A stretch of 32,937 nucleotides of DNA, taken from NCBI GenBank assembly GCA_011039385.1, contig DRBO01000032.1, positions 1 through 32,937 of the forward strand, in the 5' to 3' direction. Below the pieces are notes generated by a model. That model saw only the letters and a program-made list of their open reading frames with translations. It ran no database searches and was not told where the DNA came from. The translations under genes and the position numbers were made by a program. The stretch's first letter is position 1. Each line of letters begins with the position of its first letter. Positions 1-8,482 of this stretch are shown here, piece after piece. This DNA is from Chloroflexota bacterium (lineage in GTDB: Bacteria > Chloroflexota > Anaerolineae > Anaerolineales > UBA11858).

Positions 1-21
1 ATGCTGCTGATCGCGGGAGGA

Positions 22-282
22 TCATGCTCTTTCCTGCTGCTGGAAGGGCCGGAAACCGGCCTTCTCCACCCCATCTTTTCCAAACGGCGTCTGTGTCTGG
101 TTTTTCAGGCTTTTCAAATACATAGGATTTCCTACCGTGATGATGGTAGAATTCTGGCTATCTGGACAGAAATACAGGTTTAATGGATAAGATAAAATTG
201 TATCTAGATGACTTTTAGCCAAGAATTCATCATCTTGGTAATATATGGACTTGCGGAATTCCAGACAATCATTATAATTCAT
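22..282 (-). CDS. Small hypothetical protein (86 aa)
   Basis: Unrecognised 86-residue ORF. The ATG at 282 is preceded on the minus strand by GGAG with a 7-nt spacer, a good ribosome binding site, and the frame ends with TGA at 22-24. The product is polar and tyrosine-rich, with two cysteines (in NDC and FCP), no membrane segment and no signal peptide. The last third is richer in G, Q and R than the first. It is divergent from hppA. A + strand frame also spans 1-183, but it has no start context of its own. The gene could be real and lineage-specific, or the decayed end of something larger; no function is proposed. Confidence 0.4.
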   Translation of the reverse strand: MNYNDCLEFRKSIYYQDDEFLAKSHLDTILSYPLNLYFCPDSQNSTIITVGNPMYLKSLKNQTQTPFGKDGVEKAGFRPFQQQERA

Positions 283-639
283 GAATAATCTCCAGCGATT
301 GCTATCAATTTTACTTATGCGATTTAAGTAGCAGACATTGAAACTCCAATTACTTGGCCGTTCTCGGGTACTATTTAAGTAGCGGGCAGATCACACACTC
401 GCCTGGAACAGATCGAATTAAAAAGATATGCCGCAAGATTGCAGTCATTCGTCAATTACACAAGGACAGCTGATCACTGAACAACCTGAACTGACACACC
501 CGGAGCTCAATACTATTCCTTTCTTTCCGAAACGAATCCCGAGCCCAAGAAATGAATATTTCCTTCTCCGCTTACTCAGCAAGTGGTTTATGCTTGCAAG
601 TTCTCATGTCAACTTAACTTTAGATTGAATGGAGGAATG
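283..639. other. 357-bp intergenic region upstream of hppA
   Basis: AT-richer spacer between the divergent small ORF and hppA. It holds an 11-bp direct repeat, ATTTAAGTAGC, at 322-332 and 373-383 (51 bp apart). No confident -35/-10 pair was found. A 66-codon + frame at 428-628 has no ribosome binding site and atypical composition and is not called. The hppA promoter and leader must lie here. Confidence 0.5.
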
Positions 640-3039
640 ATGGGAGGTTTAGAAACCTTACGGAACGCAACCCTGTTTGAACAGATCGGTCTCGGTGCCG
701 TCTTGCTCACAGCCATCGCTGCCCTGGTTTATGCCTGGCTGCTTGCCCGCGAGGTACTGCGAGAGGATCCCGGCACAGAACGGATGCAGGAAATTTCTAG
801 CGCGATCAGGACAGGTGCAATTGCTTATCTAAACAAACAAATGGAAGTGGTCATCCCTCTTGCCTTTGTCCTGGCGATTGTCCTGTTTTTTACTGCCCAT
901 CTGGCTGACTCGCCCCTGGCAATCTCCATCGGTCGCGGCGCAGCCCTGCTGCTCGGCGCCAGCTGCTCCCTGGCCATTGGACAGATCGGCCTGCGGATGA
1001 TAGGCACACGCGGCAATGTCCGGGTGGCCAATCAGGCCCGCATGGGCTCCTTCCAGGGCGCCTTGCGTGTGGCTTACCGCTCCGGCACCATTGCCGGCAT
1101 GCTGGCAGATGGCCTGGGTTTACTGGGCGGCACGATCATCTTCTTGCTCTACGGAAAACACGCCCCCGAAGTCCTGCTGGGCTTTGGTTTTGGCGGCACC
1201 TTGCTGGCCATGTTCATGCGGGTCGGCGGCGGCATCTACACCAAAGCTGCCGATGTGGGCGCAGACCTGGTAGGCAAGGTCGAAGCCGGTATTCCGGAGG
1301 ATGATCCCCGCAACGCTGCAGCCATCGCCGACCTGGTCGGGGACAATGTGGGCGATTTCAGCGGCATGGCAGAGGATGTTTTTGAGTCTTACGAGGTGAC
1401 GATTGTTTCCGCCATGATCCTCGGCCTGGCAGTGATGCAGGTCGATCCCACCCAGAGCTTAAAATGGATCGTTTTCCCACTCCTGGTGCGGGCCATCGGC
1501 GTATTTTCCAGCATTATCGGAACCTACGCTGTTTCTTTGTGGCCCACCAAAGGAGATGCTTTCCGGGCCATGGACCTCTCCTACGACCTGTCATCCATCA
1601 TTTCAACCGTATCTTTCTTCTTCCTGGCCATTTATTATGCCCATGATTTGAGGCTTTTTGCAGCCACCGCGTCGGGCATCTTGCTGGCTGTCGGGTTTAA
1701 CAAATATACTGCCCTGTTCACAGAACGTGAGACACCATCCGTCAATCGGTTGGTGCGCTCAGCCAAAACAGGCGAGGCCACCATTATCCTGGCAGGTATT
1801 GCCATAGGTTACGAAAGCACGGTCTGGGCGGTGATGATCATCGTGCTCAGCATCATCCTTGCTGTTGGAATCTATTCAGTCGCGATTCCGGCTGCGCTGG
1901 TGCCAATTATCATCGGGGTATCAATTGTGATTGGTGTGGGGATGGGCATTTATTTGGCGATCAAATCCAAGAAGATCGAAAACGGTATCTTCGCCGGGCT
2001 CGGCATGCTGGTGATCGGTTTGATCATCAGCAGCTTCGAACCTGCCCCGGCTGGTCATGAGTTCATCTTCATCATGTACTCTGTTGCCCTGGCGGGTATC
2101 GGCATGCTCTCCCACACGGGCAACAACCTGGCTATGGACGCCTTCGGCCCACTGGCGGACAACGCCGGCGGTATCGCCGAGATGTCCAAAGAGGATTTTC
2201 AGGATCCCGAAAGCCAGCGAACCCTGGCCACCCTCGACAGTGTGGGCAACACCACCAAAGCCATCACCAAAGGCATTGCCATCGCCTCGGCTGTAATTGC
2301 GGCGCTGAGCCTATTCGCCTCCTTCATCGAGGTCACCGGCCTGGAAGCAGAGGGCTTGAACATCGCTGACCCGATGGTCTTCGTGGGTCTGCTTATCGGT
2401 GGAGCCCTGCCCTTCCTGTTCAGCTCCATCTTGCTACGGGCTGTTGAGCGCGCGGCCGGATTGATCATCGAGGAAGTCCGCAAGCAATTCAAGATCCCCG
2501 GCGTGATGGAAGGCACTGTCAAACCTGCCTATGATGTCGTGGTGCGAATCTGCACCAGCGCAGCCCAGCGTGAGCTGATCGTAGTTGCCATGCTCGGAAT
2601 CCTGGTGCCTATCATCGTGGGCTTTTTGATCGGCGTGCGAGCCCTGGGCGGCTTCCTGGCAGGCATCATCGTGACCGGTCAGCTGCTGGCGGTCTTTATG
2701 GCCAATGCAGGCGGCGCCTGGGATAATGCCAAAAAACAGATCGAGGACGAACCTTCGGATCCGGCAAACAATACCGGTAAGTTCTCTGATCGCCATAAGG
2801 CTAGTGTGATCGGCGATACAGTGGGGGATCCTCTCAAGGATACTGCCGGTCCCGCCCTCAACCCCATGATCAAAGTGGTCAACCTGGTTTCACTGCTGGT
2901 TGCCCCGCTGATAATCAGTGTGGCAGCAACTGGCGGATCAGTGAAAATAATCGCATTGATCATTGCGGGCGCCTGTTTGCTGGCACTGATGGTCGGTATC
3001 TCCATCAGCCTGCGCGAGGGTAAGTACCTAATTGAGTAG
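640..3039 (+). CDS. hppA: Membrane-bound H+-translocating pyrophosphatase, K+-independent type
   Basis: Integral-membrane pyrophosphatase of about 799 residues with some 16 hydrophobic segments, which couples PPi hydrolysis to ion export. The PPi/Mg-binding motif is present (DVGADLVGKVE, then DDPRNAAAIADLVGDNVGD), as is the C-terminal GDTVGDPLKDTAGPALN motif. In the family, Lys and Thr in the GNTTKAITKG stretch (here Lys540 and Thr543, replacing the Ala/Gly of the other class) mark the K+-independent enzymes, which pump protons. GGAGG at 631-635 serves a tandem ATGATG; the second ATG (640) has the better spacing, while 637 is possible. The open frame runs back to 583 but that part is unlikely to be translated. 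The gene is monocistronic, ending in a strong terminator. Confidence 0.97.
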   Translation: MGGLETLRNATLFEQIGLGAVLLTAIAALVYAWLLAREVLREDPGTERMQEISSAIRTGAIAYLNKQMEVVIPLAFVLAIVLFFTAHLADSPLAISIGRGAALLLGASCSLAIGQIGLRMIGTRGNVRVANQARMGSFQGALRVAYRSGTIAGMLADGLGLLGGTIIFLLYGKHAPEVLLGFGFGGTLLAMFMRVGGGIYTKAADVGADLVGKVEAGIPEDDPRNAAAIADLVGDNVGDFSGMAEDVFESYEVTIVSAMILGLAVMQVDPTQSLKWIVFPLLVRAIGVFSSIIGTYAVSLWPTKGDAFRAMDLSYDLSSIISTVSFFFLAIYYAHDLRLFAATASGILLAVGFNKYTALFTERETPSVNRLVRSAKTGEATIILAGIAIGYESTVWAVMIIVLSIILAVGIYSVAIPAALVPIIIGVSIVIGVGMGIYLAIKSKKIENGIFAGLGMLVIGLIISSFEPAPAGHEFIFIMYSVALAGIGMLSHTGNNLAMDAFGPLADNAGGIAEMSKEDFQDPESQRTLATLDSVGNTTKAITKGIAIASAVIAALSLFASFIEVTGLEAEGLNIADPMVFVGLLIGGALPFLFSSILLRAVERAAGLIIEEVRKQFKIPGVMEGTVKPAYDVVVRICTSAAQRELIVVAMLGILVPIIVGFLIGVRALGGFLAGIIVTGQLLAVFMANAGGAWDNAKKQIEDEPSDPANNTGKFSDRHKASVIGDTVGDPLKDTAGPALNPMIKVVNLVSLLVAPLIISVAATGGSVKIIALIIAGACLLALMVGISISLREGKYLIE

Positions 3040-3063
3040 GATTTTCCACATCTTGTAGCACTT

Positions 3064-3104
3064 AAACAGGGATTGTGTCCAGAACAACACAATCCCTGTT
3101 TTTT
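3064..3104 (+). terminator. Intrinsic terminator of hppA
   Basis: A perfect stem of at least 14 bp (AACAGGGATTGTGT at 3065-3078 with its complement at 3087-3100), an 8-nt loop and a T-run. It lies about 25 nt past the hppA stop and separates hppA from the etf operon. Confidence 0.93.
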
Positions 3105-3302
3105 CATCTCGGGGGGGTCCTTTTGGTCATGGAAATCACCCCCTGTTCTTTATAGTAACTTCAATCTGCTGCTGGACCGCTCACATTTCTTACAAGGTGT
3201 TTCTCATTACCATTTTCCTATTCAAAACGCTGTGGTAAACTCAACAAGGTTGGAGTGATAAACAAATTAGAAAAGGAATTCTTTTCCTATTTGAGGAGGA
3301 CA

Positions 3303-4142
3303 ATGATTCATCTTTTGGCATCTATCAAACAGGTACCTGATACAACGAATATCCGCATCGATCCTGAGACCGGGAGTATGATCCGGAAGGGGGTCCCAGC
3401 AATACTCAATCCCTATGACGCTCACGCCGTTGCCGCTGCAGCGGAATGGAAGCGCAAGCTGGACGGCAAACTGACCGTCATCACCATGGGACCACCTGCC
3501 GCAAAGGAAGCCCTCCAAGAATGCATCGAAATGGGTGCGGACAGAGCAATTCTGATCTCTGACCGCAAATTTGCCGGCAGTGACACACTGGCTACCTCCT
3601 ATGTGCTGGCAGAAGCCATACGGAAGATCGATCAGGATGATCCAGTTGATTTAGTCTTCTTCGGCAAACAAGCCATCGATGGTGATACCGCCCAGGTAGG
3701 ACCTGGAGCGGCCATACGCTTGGGCTTGCCTTTGATCACCTATGCAGTGGAAATCAGTGAGATCAATGTGGATGAAAAGTATGCCGTAATCGTCCGCAAG
3801 ACCGAAAGCGGGAAGGAAATCATTCAAACCAGCCTGCCGGCAGCTCTCACCGCTGAGAAGGCCATCGCAGAGATCCCTTACGCTGCCCTGCCGGACCTGA
3901 TCACCTCCCTGAAATTTATACCGGAGGTCTGGTCCGCTGACGAGCCCCTGGCATATGATGAAAACCAGATCGGTCTGAGTGGCTCCCCCACCATGGTGGC
4001 TAAGTCAGGAACGCCGGAAGCGCACGAACCAGCAGAGACAATTAGCGTTGCAGAACAGGGCCTGTCCGGCGCCGTGGAGATTATCCTAGGGAAGATGCTC
4101 TCCAATTCATCCGTGGCCTCCCTACTGGAGGAACTGAAATGA
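3303..4142 (+). CDS. etfB: Electron transfer flavoprotein beta subunit (EtfB/FixA)
   Basis: 279-residue EtfB of the FixA type. It shows the family's N-terminal KQVPDT, NPYDAHAV and TMGPP segments and the nucleotide-binding IDGDTAQVGPG stretch. With EtfA it forms the FAD-binding heterodimer that takes electrons from NADH or an acyl-CoA dehydrogenase. The start at 3303 follows a GAGGAGGA ribosome binding site; the open frame reaches back to 3255 but the upstream codons lack family similarity. It is the first gene of a four-gene operon: its TGA overlaps the etfA ATG. A GAAAAG/CTTTTC hairpin lies just upstream of the ribosome binding site. With FixC and FixX beside it, a FixABCX-type bifurcating role is likelier than plain beta-oxidation. 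Confidence 0.95.
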   Translation: MIHLLASIKQVPDTTNIRIDPETGSMIRKGVPAILNPYDAHAVAAAAEWKRKLDGKLTVITMGPPAAKEALQECIEMGADRAILISDRKFAGSDTLATSYVLAEAIRKIDQDDPVDLVFFGKQAIDGDTAQVGPGAAIRLGLPLITYAVEISEINVDEKYAVIVRKTESGKEIIQTSLPAALTAEKAIAEIPYAALPDLITSLKFIPEVWSADEPLAYDENQIGLSGSPTMVAKSGTPEAHEPAETISVAEQGLSGAVEIILGKMLSNSSVASLLEELK

Positions 4143-5179
4143 CCAGACGTTTTTGGGTATTCATTGAACAGAACCAAGGCAAGATGCACCCAGTGGCCGC
4201 CGAACTTCTCGGTGTGGCCAACCAGCTTGTTTCTGAGATTGCTGATGAACTGCAGGCCAGCGGTGAAGAAACCTCAGTGGAAGGCATCCTTGTGGGACAC
4301 AATGTCACGGATATCGCTCAGGAAGCCATCCAGTATGGAGCTCAGCGAATCCACAAGATCGACAGTCCTGCCTTTGAGCATTACCTCAACCGCCCTTACG
4401 CCGAAGCCCTGACCCATCTGGTGAAAAAATATCAGCCAGAGGTCTTTTTAATCGGCGCTACCACCCTGGGCCGTGACTTGGCTGGGGCAGTGGCAACCTC
4501 ACTAAAAACCGGCCTGACGGCTGACTGCACCAAGCTGGAGATGGGACACTTCCGCAAAATCGAGAAGAAATTACTGCTGGCTACCCGCCCGGCATTTGGT
4601 GGCAACGTGATTGCCACCATTGTTTGCAAAGACCACCTGCCTCAAATGGCAACTGTCCGTCCCCGAGTATTCGAGACCCCTGCTCGCAACGCAAAAGCTG
4701 AAGGAGAGATTCTCGAGGAGGAGTTTGAGGTCAAACCGGAAATGATGGCAGCCAAACTGGTGGAATTTATCAAGGATAATAATGCCCAGCTCAACCTTGA
4801 GTACGCCGACATCATCGTTTCCGGCGGCAAAGGCCTGGGCAACCCGGACGGATTTAAACTGATCAAGGAATTGGCGGATGAACTGGGCGGTGTGGTAGGT
4901 TCAAGCCGGGCTGCAGTGGACGGCGGCTGGATCGATTACGCCCACCAGGTAGGCCAAACAGGGAAACATGTTCGCCCCAAGCTGTATGTCGCCTGCGGTA
5001 TCTCCGGCGCTATCCAGCACAAGGTCGGCATGCAGGATTCTGACTATATCCTGGCCATTAACACAGATCCCAACGCCCCTATCTTTGAAGTCGCCACTTT
5101 GGGTGTTGTGGGCGACCTTTATGAGGTCATCCCGGAAATGATCAAGCAACTCCGGGCCCAGAAAGGAGCATCGTCATGA
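4139..5179 (+). CDS. etfA: Electron transfer flavoprotein alpha subunit (EtfA/FixB)
   Basis: 346-residue EtfA. The N-terminal half carries the TTLGRDLAGAVATSLKTGLTADCT signature. The C-terminal FAD domain carries SGGKGLGN, VGSSRAAVDGGW, HQVGQTG and CGISGAIQH, the residues that hold the FAD used in electron transfer. There is no N-terminal ferredoxin-like extension. It overlaps etfB by ATGA at 4139 and fixC by ATGA at 5176, so translational coupling is likely. It should dimerise with the upstream EtfB and pass electrons to the FixC/FixX quinone oxidoreductase and a low-potential acceptor. Confidence 0.95.
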   Translation: MTRRFWVFIEQNQGKMHPVAAELLGVANQLVSEIADELQASGEETSVEGILVGHNVTDIAQEAIQYGAQRIHKIDSPAFEHYLNRPYAEALTHLVKKYQPEVFLIGATTLGRDLAGAVATSLKTGLTADCTKLEMGHFRKIEKKLLLATRPAFGGNVIATIVCKDHLPQMATVRPRVFETPARNAKAEGEILEEEFEVKPEMMAAKLVEFIKDNNAQLNLEYADIIVSGGKGLGNPDGFKLIKELADELGGVVGSSRAAVDGGWIDYAHQVGQTGKHVRPKLYVACGISGAIQHKVGMQDSDYILAINTDPNAPIFEVATLGVVGDLYEVIPEMIKQLRAQKGASS

Positions 5180-6495
5180 GCAAAGACAAGTTACAATACG
5201 ATGTGATTGTCGTAGGTGCCGGCATGGCTGGCTCCACCGCGGCCGCCATCGTTGCCCGGTCGGGTTTGAAAGTTGCCGTGATTGAGCGCGGTGTCAAACC
5301 CGGCAGTAAAAACTATTTCGGTGGGGCCCTCTATACTCACGCCCTGCTCGATATCTACCCCGACTTCTTCGACCGCAAGCCCCCCCTGGAACGCCCGGTC
5401 ACGGAAACCGGATTCTGGTTTCTCTCTGAGGACGGGATGGTCAAGGCCACCGTGCAGGGCGGCTATGTGAACAGCGACCCGATCGATGCCTACGTGGCCC
5501 TACGGGCAGAGTTTGATCCCTGGTGGGCTGAACAGGCTGCCGCTGAAGGGGCTTTTTTCATCCCCAAGACCCTGGTAACCGACTTCCTCTATGAGGACGC
5601 TAAAGTAATCGGGGTAAAGACCGACAGACCGGAAGGGGACGTTTACGCCCCGGTAGTGATTATCTGTGAAGGGGTAAATAACCTGCTGACCCAGAAACTG
5701 GGGCTGATCGACCACGACTTGAAAATTTCCAAAACCGCCCTGGCAGTTAAACAACTGATCTCCCTGCCCGCCAAGGATATCAATGCCCGCCTTGGCCTGC
5801 TGGACAACAAACACGGCCTGGCCATCTCTGTCATCGGCGATGTCTCCCTGGGTATGCCCGGGCTGGGGTTCCTCTATACCACCAACAATGCCCTTTCCAT
5901 GGGAGTTGGTGTGACGCTGGATGCACTCGAGGAAACCCAAATCAAACCTTACGAGCTGTTGCAGCGTTATCTGGAACACCCCGCCATCGCTCCCATCATC
6001 AAGGATGGACAGCTGATGGAGTACGGAGCCCATTTGATCCCTGAAGGTGGCTGGACTACTTTGCCGAAACTCTACACGGATGGAGCCATGGTCGCCGGGG
6101 ATGCTGCCTCGATGGTCAATGCCATCCACTGGGAAGGAACCAACATGGCCATCACCGCCGGCAAACAGGCGGCCTTGACTGCCATTGAAGCCCACAAGAA
6201 GAATGATTTTTCAGCTAAAACCCTGGCAGGATATCAGAAGCGGTTGAATGAGACCTTCGTGCTCAAGGACCTCAAGCAGTACCGGAAAATGTCCGCCTTC
6301 TTGGCTAATCATCCAGAATTTATGGACATCTACCCGACCTTCCTGAATGATGCCCTGGGCATGTTCTTCACAGGATTTGGTAAACCCAAGGGAAAATTGT
6401 ACAAGGACATCTTCCGTTCCCTGACCCGGCGCCGCCCTCTGCTCAAGGCAGTAGGTGATCTGGTCGCTTTTGGCAGAGCAATTACAGGTATCTAA
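5176..6495 (+). CDS. fixC: FixC-type flavoprotein, ETF:quinone oxidoreductase subunit
   Basis: 439-residue FAD-dependent oxidoreductase of the FixC/ETF-QO family. The N-terminal dinucleotide-binding motif (VVGAGMAGSTAA, residues about 12-23) is followed by an ERG acidic end of the second beta strand. A second FAD contact, GDAASMVNAIHWEGTNMAI, lies around residue 305-325. The C-terminal Fe-S domain found in mitochondrial ETF-QO is absent; the separate FixX gene next door supplies it, as in nitrogen fixers and enteric bacteria. It overlaps etfA by ATGA. It probably reduces menaquinone with electrons from the Etf dimer. Confidence 0.94.
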   Translation: MSKDKLQYDVIVVGAGMAGSTAAAIVARSGLKVAVIERGVKPGSKNYFGGALYTHALLDIYPDFFDRKPPLERPVTETGFWFLSEDGMVKATVQGGYVNSDPIDAYVALRAEFDPWWAEQAAAEGAFFIPKTLVTDFLYEDAKVIGVKTDRPEGDVYAPVVIICEGVNNLLTQKLGLIDHDLKISKTALAVKQLISLPAKDINARLGLLDNKHGLAISVIGDVSLGMPGLGFLYTTNNALSMGVGVTLDALEETQIKPYELLQRYLEHPAIAPIIKDGQLMEYGAHLIPEGGWTTLPKLYTDGAMVAGDAASMVNAIHWEGTNMAITAGKQAALTAIEAHKKNDFSAKTLAGYQKRLNETFVLKDLKQYRKMSAFLANHPEFMDIYPTFLNDALGMFFTGFGKPKGKLYKDIFRSLTRRRPLLKAVGDLVAFGRAITGI

Positions 6496-6517
6496 TAAAG
6501 GAAAAAGGAAAGCTCAT

Positions 6518-6838
6518 ATGACAAAAAATAATACTGAAAACAAGCGCGAGCTTCCCCAGGTTTATGTGGACGACATGTTAATGTCGCTGAAATATTTCAC
6601 CGATGAGCACGAGCTGCACCTGTCAATTATCGATCCTGCGGTTTGCCAGGCATGTGAAAATCAACCCTGTATCGATTTCTGCCCTGTGGGAGCTTACCGC
6701 TCCCAAGACGGTCGCACTGTGCAGATCGCCGTCCAGAGCTGTGTGGAATGCGGTACCTGCCGGGTGCTCTGCCCCTACCAGAATGTGTCCTGGAAAAATC
6801 CCCGGGGCGGCTTCGGCGTATCCTATAAATTTGGATAG
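6518..6838 (+). CDS. fixX: FixX ferredoxin-like protein
   Basis: 106-residue iron-sulfur protein. The C-terminal half has a CxxCxxxxCxxxCP run (CQACENQPCIDFCP) and then CVECGTCRVLCP, ending in the family hallmark PRGGFGVSYKFG. The second group fits a [4Fe-4S] site; the first may hold another cluster or be a remnant. The start at 6518 has an AAAGGAAAG ribosome binding site. The frame is open back to 6455 but overlaps fixC there. Last gene of the operon; FixX is the electron exit domain for FixC. Confidence 0.94.
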   Translation: MTKNNTENKRELPQVYVDDMLMSLKYFTDEHELHLSIIDPAVCQACENQPCIDFCPVGAYRSQDGRTVQIAVQSCVECGTCRVLCPYQNVSWKNPRGGFGVSYKFG

Positions 6839-6860
6839 ATCGATCCCATCCGAATCAAAG

Positions 6861-6895
6861 AACAGGCCACCTCAATTTGACGTGGTCTGTTTTTA
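6861..6895 (+). terminator. Intrinsic terminator of the etf/fix operon
   Basis: Stem AACAGGCCAC (6861-6870) pairs with GTGGTCTGTT (6882-6891) with one G-U wobble, an 11-nt loop and a T-run. It begins 22 nt after the fixX stop. Confidence 0.88.
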
Positions 6896-6924
6896 TTTCC
6901 TGGTAGATCCATGAGATGAAGATA

Positions 6925-6952
6925 GGGGGAGTGCAGGTCCGCTGCATCCCCC
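6925..6952. other. GC-rich bulged hairpin in intergenic spacer
   Basis: GGGGGA-G-TGCAG pairs with CTGCATCCCCC around a 5-nt loop, with a single bulged G. No T-run follows, so it is not an intrinsic terminator. It sits in the 291-bp gap between fixX and the next gene. Its role is unknown; it could be a leader structure or a remnant. Confidence 0.4.
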
Positions 6953-7129
6953 CGCATACCCTGGTCGCATATCACTCCGGTTACCCGCTGAACAGGAACG
7001 ATTGTCATGATTTCAGGCTGTTGTGTGAGAAATCCAATCTGACTATGCCCTGAAACGTCAGCCTTTCCTGGATGATGAGGGTGGAATCTCCCCTAATAAA
7101 TTTGTTAACTTCCGACAAAAAAATCGTTT

Positions 7130-7534
7130 ATGATTAAGGGTATGAGTAAAACCACAACCATCATGCGAATTATCATTGCCGGATTCTTGTCCTTTCTGGG
7201 TACTTTTTCTTCTGCCCAGGTTATCCTCTATATCCTCTGGTTGGCTGGGGATACTTCCGCACGTTACCAGCTGATCACAGGGGTCATTTCGGGTTTGATC
7301 GGCCTTTTTATAGGAGGGCTGATTACTACCAGGGTGATGGACTCGGAAGATGTCTGGTTTGCGGCTTTCAATGGTTTTCTGGTCGGCGGAGTTACCGCAT
7401 ATTTTCTGCTCGGACTTGATATTCTTGTCCTCGGCATCGTGGTGCTCTCTTTCGTATTTGCTGGCCTGGGGGGTTTTGTTGGCCTGCGCAGGCGTGAACC
7501 CAAAGAAGGATCTTCCCTGTCTCAAGAAGTATGA
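7130..7534 (+). CDS. Small four-helix membrane protein, unknown function
   Basis: 134-residue glycine-rich protein with four predicted membrane segments (about residues 12-36, 47-66, 78-99 and 100-121) and a basic, charged C-terminal tail (RRREPKEGSS). No family was recognised with certainty; glycine-rich four-helix membrane proteins of this size are common and mostly uncharacterised. The start is uncertain: 7130 lacks a ribosome binding site, and the ATG at 7142 has AAGGG only 1 nt away. Its ATGA stop/start overlap with the downstream CPBP protease gene indicates one transcript and perhaps a joint function at the membrane. Confidence 0.7.
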   Translation: MIKGMSKTTTIMRIIIAGFLSFLGTFSSAQVILYILWLAGDTSARYQLITGVISGLIGLFIGGLITTRVMDSEDVWFAAFNGFLVGGVTAYFLLGLDILVLGIVVLSFVFAGLGGFVGLRRREPKEGSSLSQEV

Positions 7535-8370
7535 CCGATCGATCCGGCAGTTTTCCCTGGTCATTTCTGCTGATCGGATTTAGCCTTTCCTGGGCAGTGT
7601 GGATCCCGGTAGCAATCACAGGGAGGGATTACCAGTCCTCCCCCTATTTGCTGGTCGGAGTGCTGTTAGGCGCTTTTGGTCCTGGTCTGGCAGCCATCTT
7701 TCTCACTTACATCAACAGAGAAAAAGATGATCTCCAGGATTTCCGGAACCGGATCTATGAACTGCGCAGGATCCGCCCCTCCTGGATTCTGATCATCCTT
7801 ACCCTTTGGCCAGTCCTGCACGCAACCGCTATCGGGATCAGCAAACTGTTTGGCGCTCCGACCCCGAATTCCCCTTTTCTAGAAGAAGTGCTTGGGCAAT
7901 CTAACACCATCCCCCTGGTCATCTTTTTATATTTCCTCCAGGCGGGAGTGGAGGAGATCGGCTGGCGGGGCTACCTGCAGGACAAATTAGGGGAATACTT
8001 CTCTCTTCCGGTCAGTGCGCTGGTAACAGGTGTGATCCATACCCTCTGGTACCTGCCCCTCTTCTGGGTTGTAGGGTCAAACCAGATCAAAATGGGGTTC
8101 GGGGTCGATTTTCTGATCTTTATTGGGTTTGTGATCTCCAGTTCTGTATATTCCGCCTGGTGTTATTACGGGAACCATCGTAGCGTACTGGCAGCGGCTT
8201 TGCTTCATACCACAGGAAATCTCAGCTTTGATATTTTTGCTTACGCTCCGGGAACCCTAAAACATCTGGTATTTGTGCTGTTAATGACAGCCGGGGCAAT
8301 CCCCCTGCTGTGTTATTTGAGGCGCATCCGCCCGGAACCCAACCGATTGCTCGAAGATTCATCCACTTGA
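7531..8370 (+). CDS. CPBP family intramembrane metalloprotease (CAAX-protease-like)
   Basis: 279-residue multi-pass membrane protein of the CPBP (Abi/Rce1-like) family. The active-site motifs are intact: EExxWRG at Glu141, Glu142 and Arg146; His170 in GVIHTLWYLPLF; and His226/Asn230 in LLHTTGN. Members cleave substrates inside the membrane; bacterial ones act in immunity to self-made bacteriocins, protein sorting or regulation, and the substrate here is unknown. About seven hydrophobic segments are visible. It is translationally coupled to the small membrane protein upstream, a possible partner or substrate (inference only). Confidence 0.9.
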   Translation: MTDRSGSFPWSFLLIGFSLSWAVWIPVAITGRDYQSSPYLLVGVLLGAFGPGLAAIFLTYINREKDDLQDFRNRIYELRRIRPSWILIILTLWPVLHATAIGISKLFGAPTPNSPFLEEVLGQSNTIPLVIFLYFLQAGVEEIGWRGYLQDKLGEYFSLPVSALVTGVIHTLWYLPLFWVVGSNQIKMGFGVDFLIFIGFVISSSVYSAWCYYGNHRSVLAAALLHTTGNLSFDIFAYAPGTLKHLVFVLLMTAGAIPLLCYLRRIRPEPNRLLEDSST

Positions 8371-8432
8371 TCATTCTGGCGGACGCATATCCTAAATTAT
8401 GGATCCTTTTTTTCCCGAATTCCGCTCGGTAG

Positions 8433-8438
8433 TATAAT
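8433..8438 (+). promoter_or_regulatory. Probable -10 element of the selenoprotein peroxiredoxin gene
   Basis: A consensus TATAAT lies 44 nt before the ATG at 8483, in a 112-bp gap after the CPBP gene. The -35 position holds only a T-run (around 8407-8413), a weak match. It suggests the peroxiredoxin is transcribed on its own. Confidence 0.5.
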
Positions 8439-8482
8439 CAAATATATCAACCCTCTCCCCCATTATCGGTAAAGGAGAAACT

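Noticed and set aside
1-183. Plus-strand 60-codon ORF at the left edge
   Set aside because: It mirrors the minus-strand ORF at 22-282, which has the better ribosome binding site; it may only look open because of the window edge.
428-628. 66-codon plus-strand ORF upstream of hppA
   Set aside because: No ribosome binding site, no recognisable features, and it overlaps the hppA leader in another frame.
3105-3302. Riboswitch or leader RNA upstream of etfB
   Set aside because: Only a 6-bp hairpin near the ribosome binding site was found; no known riboswitch core was recognised.
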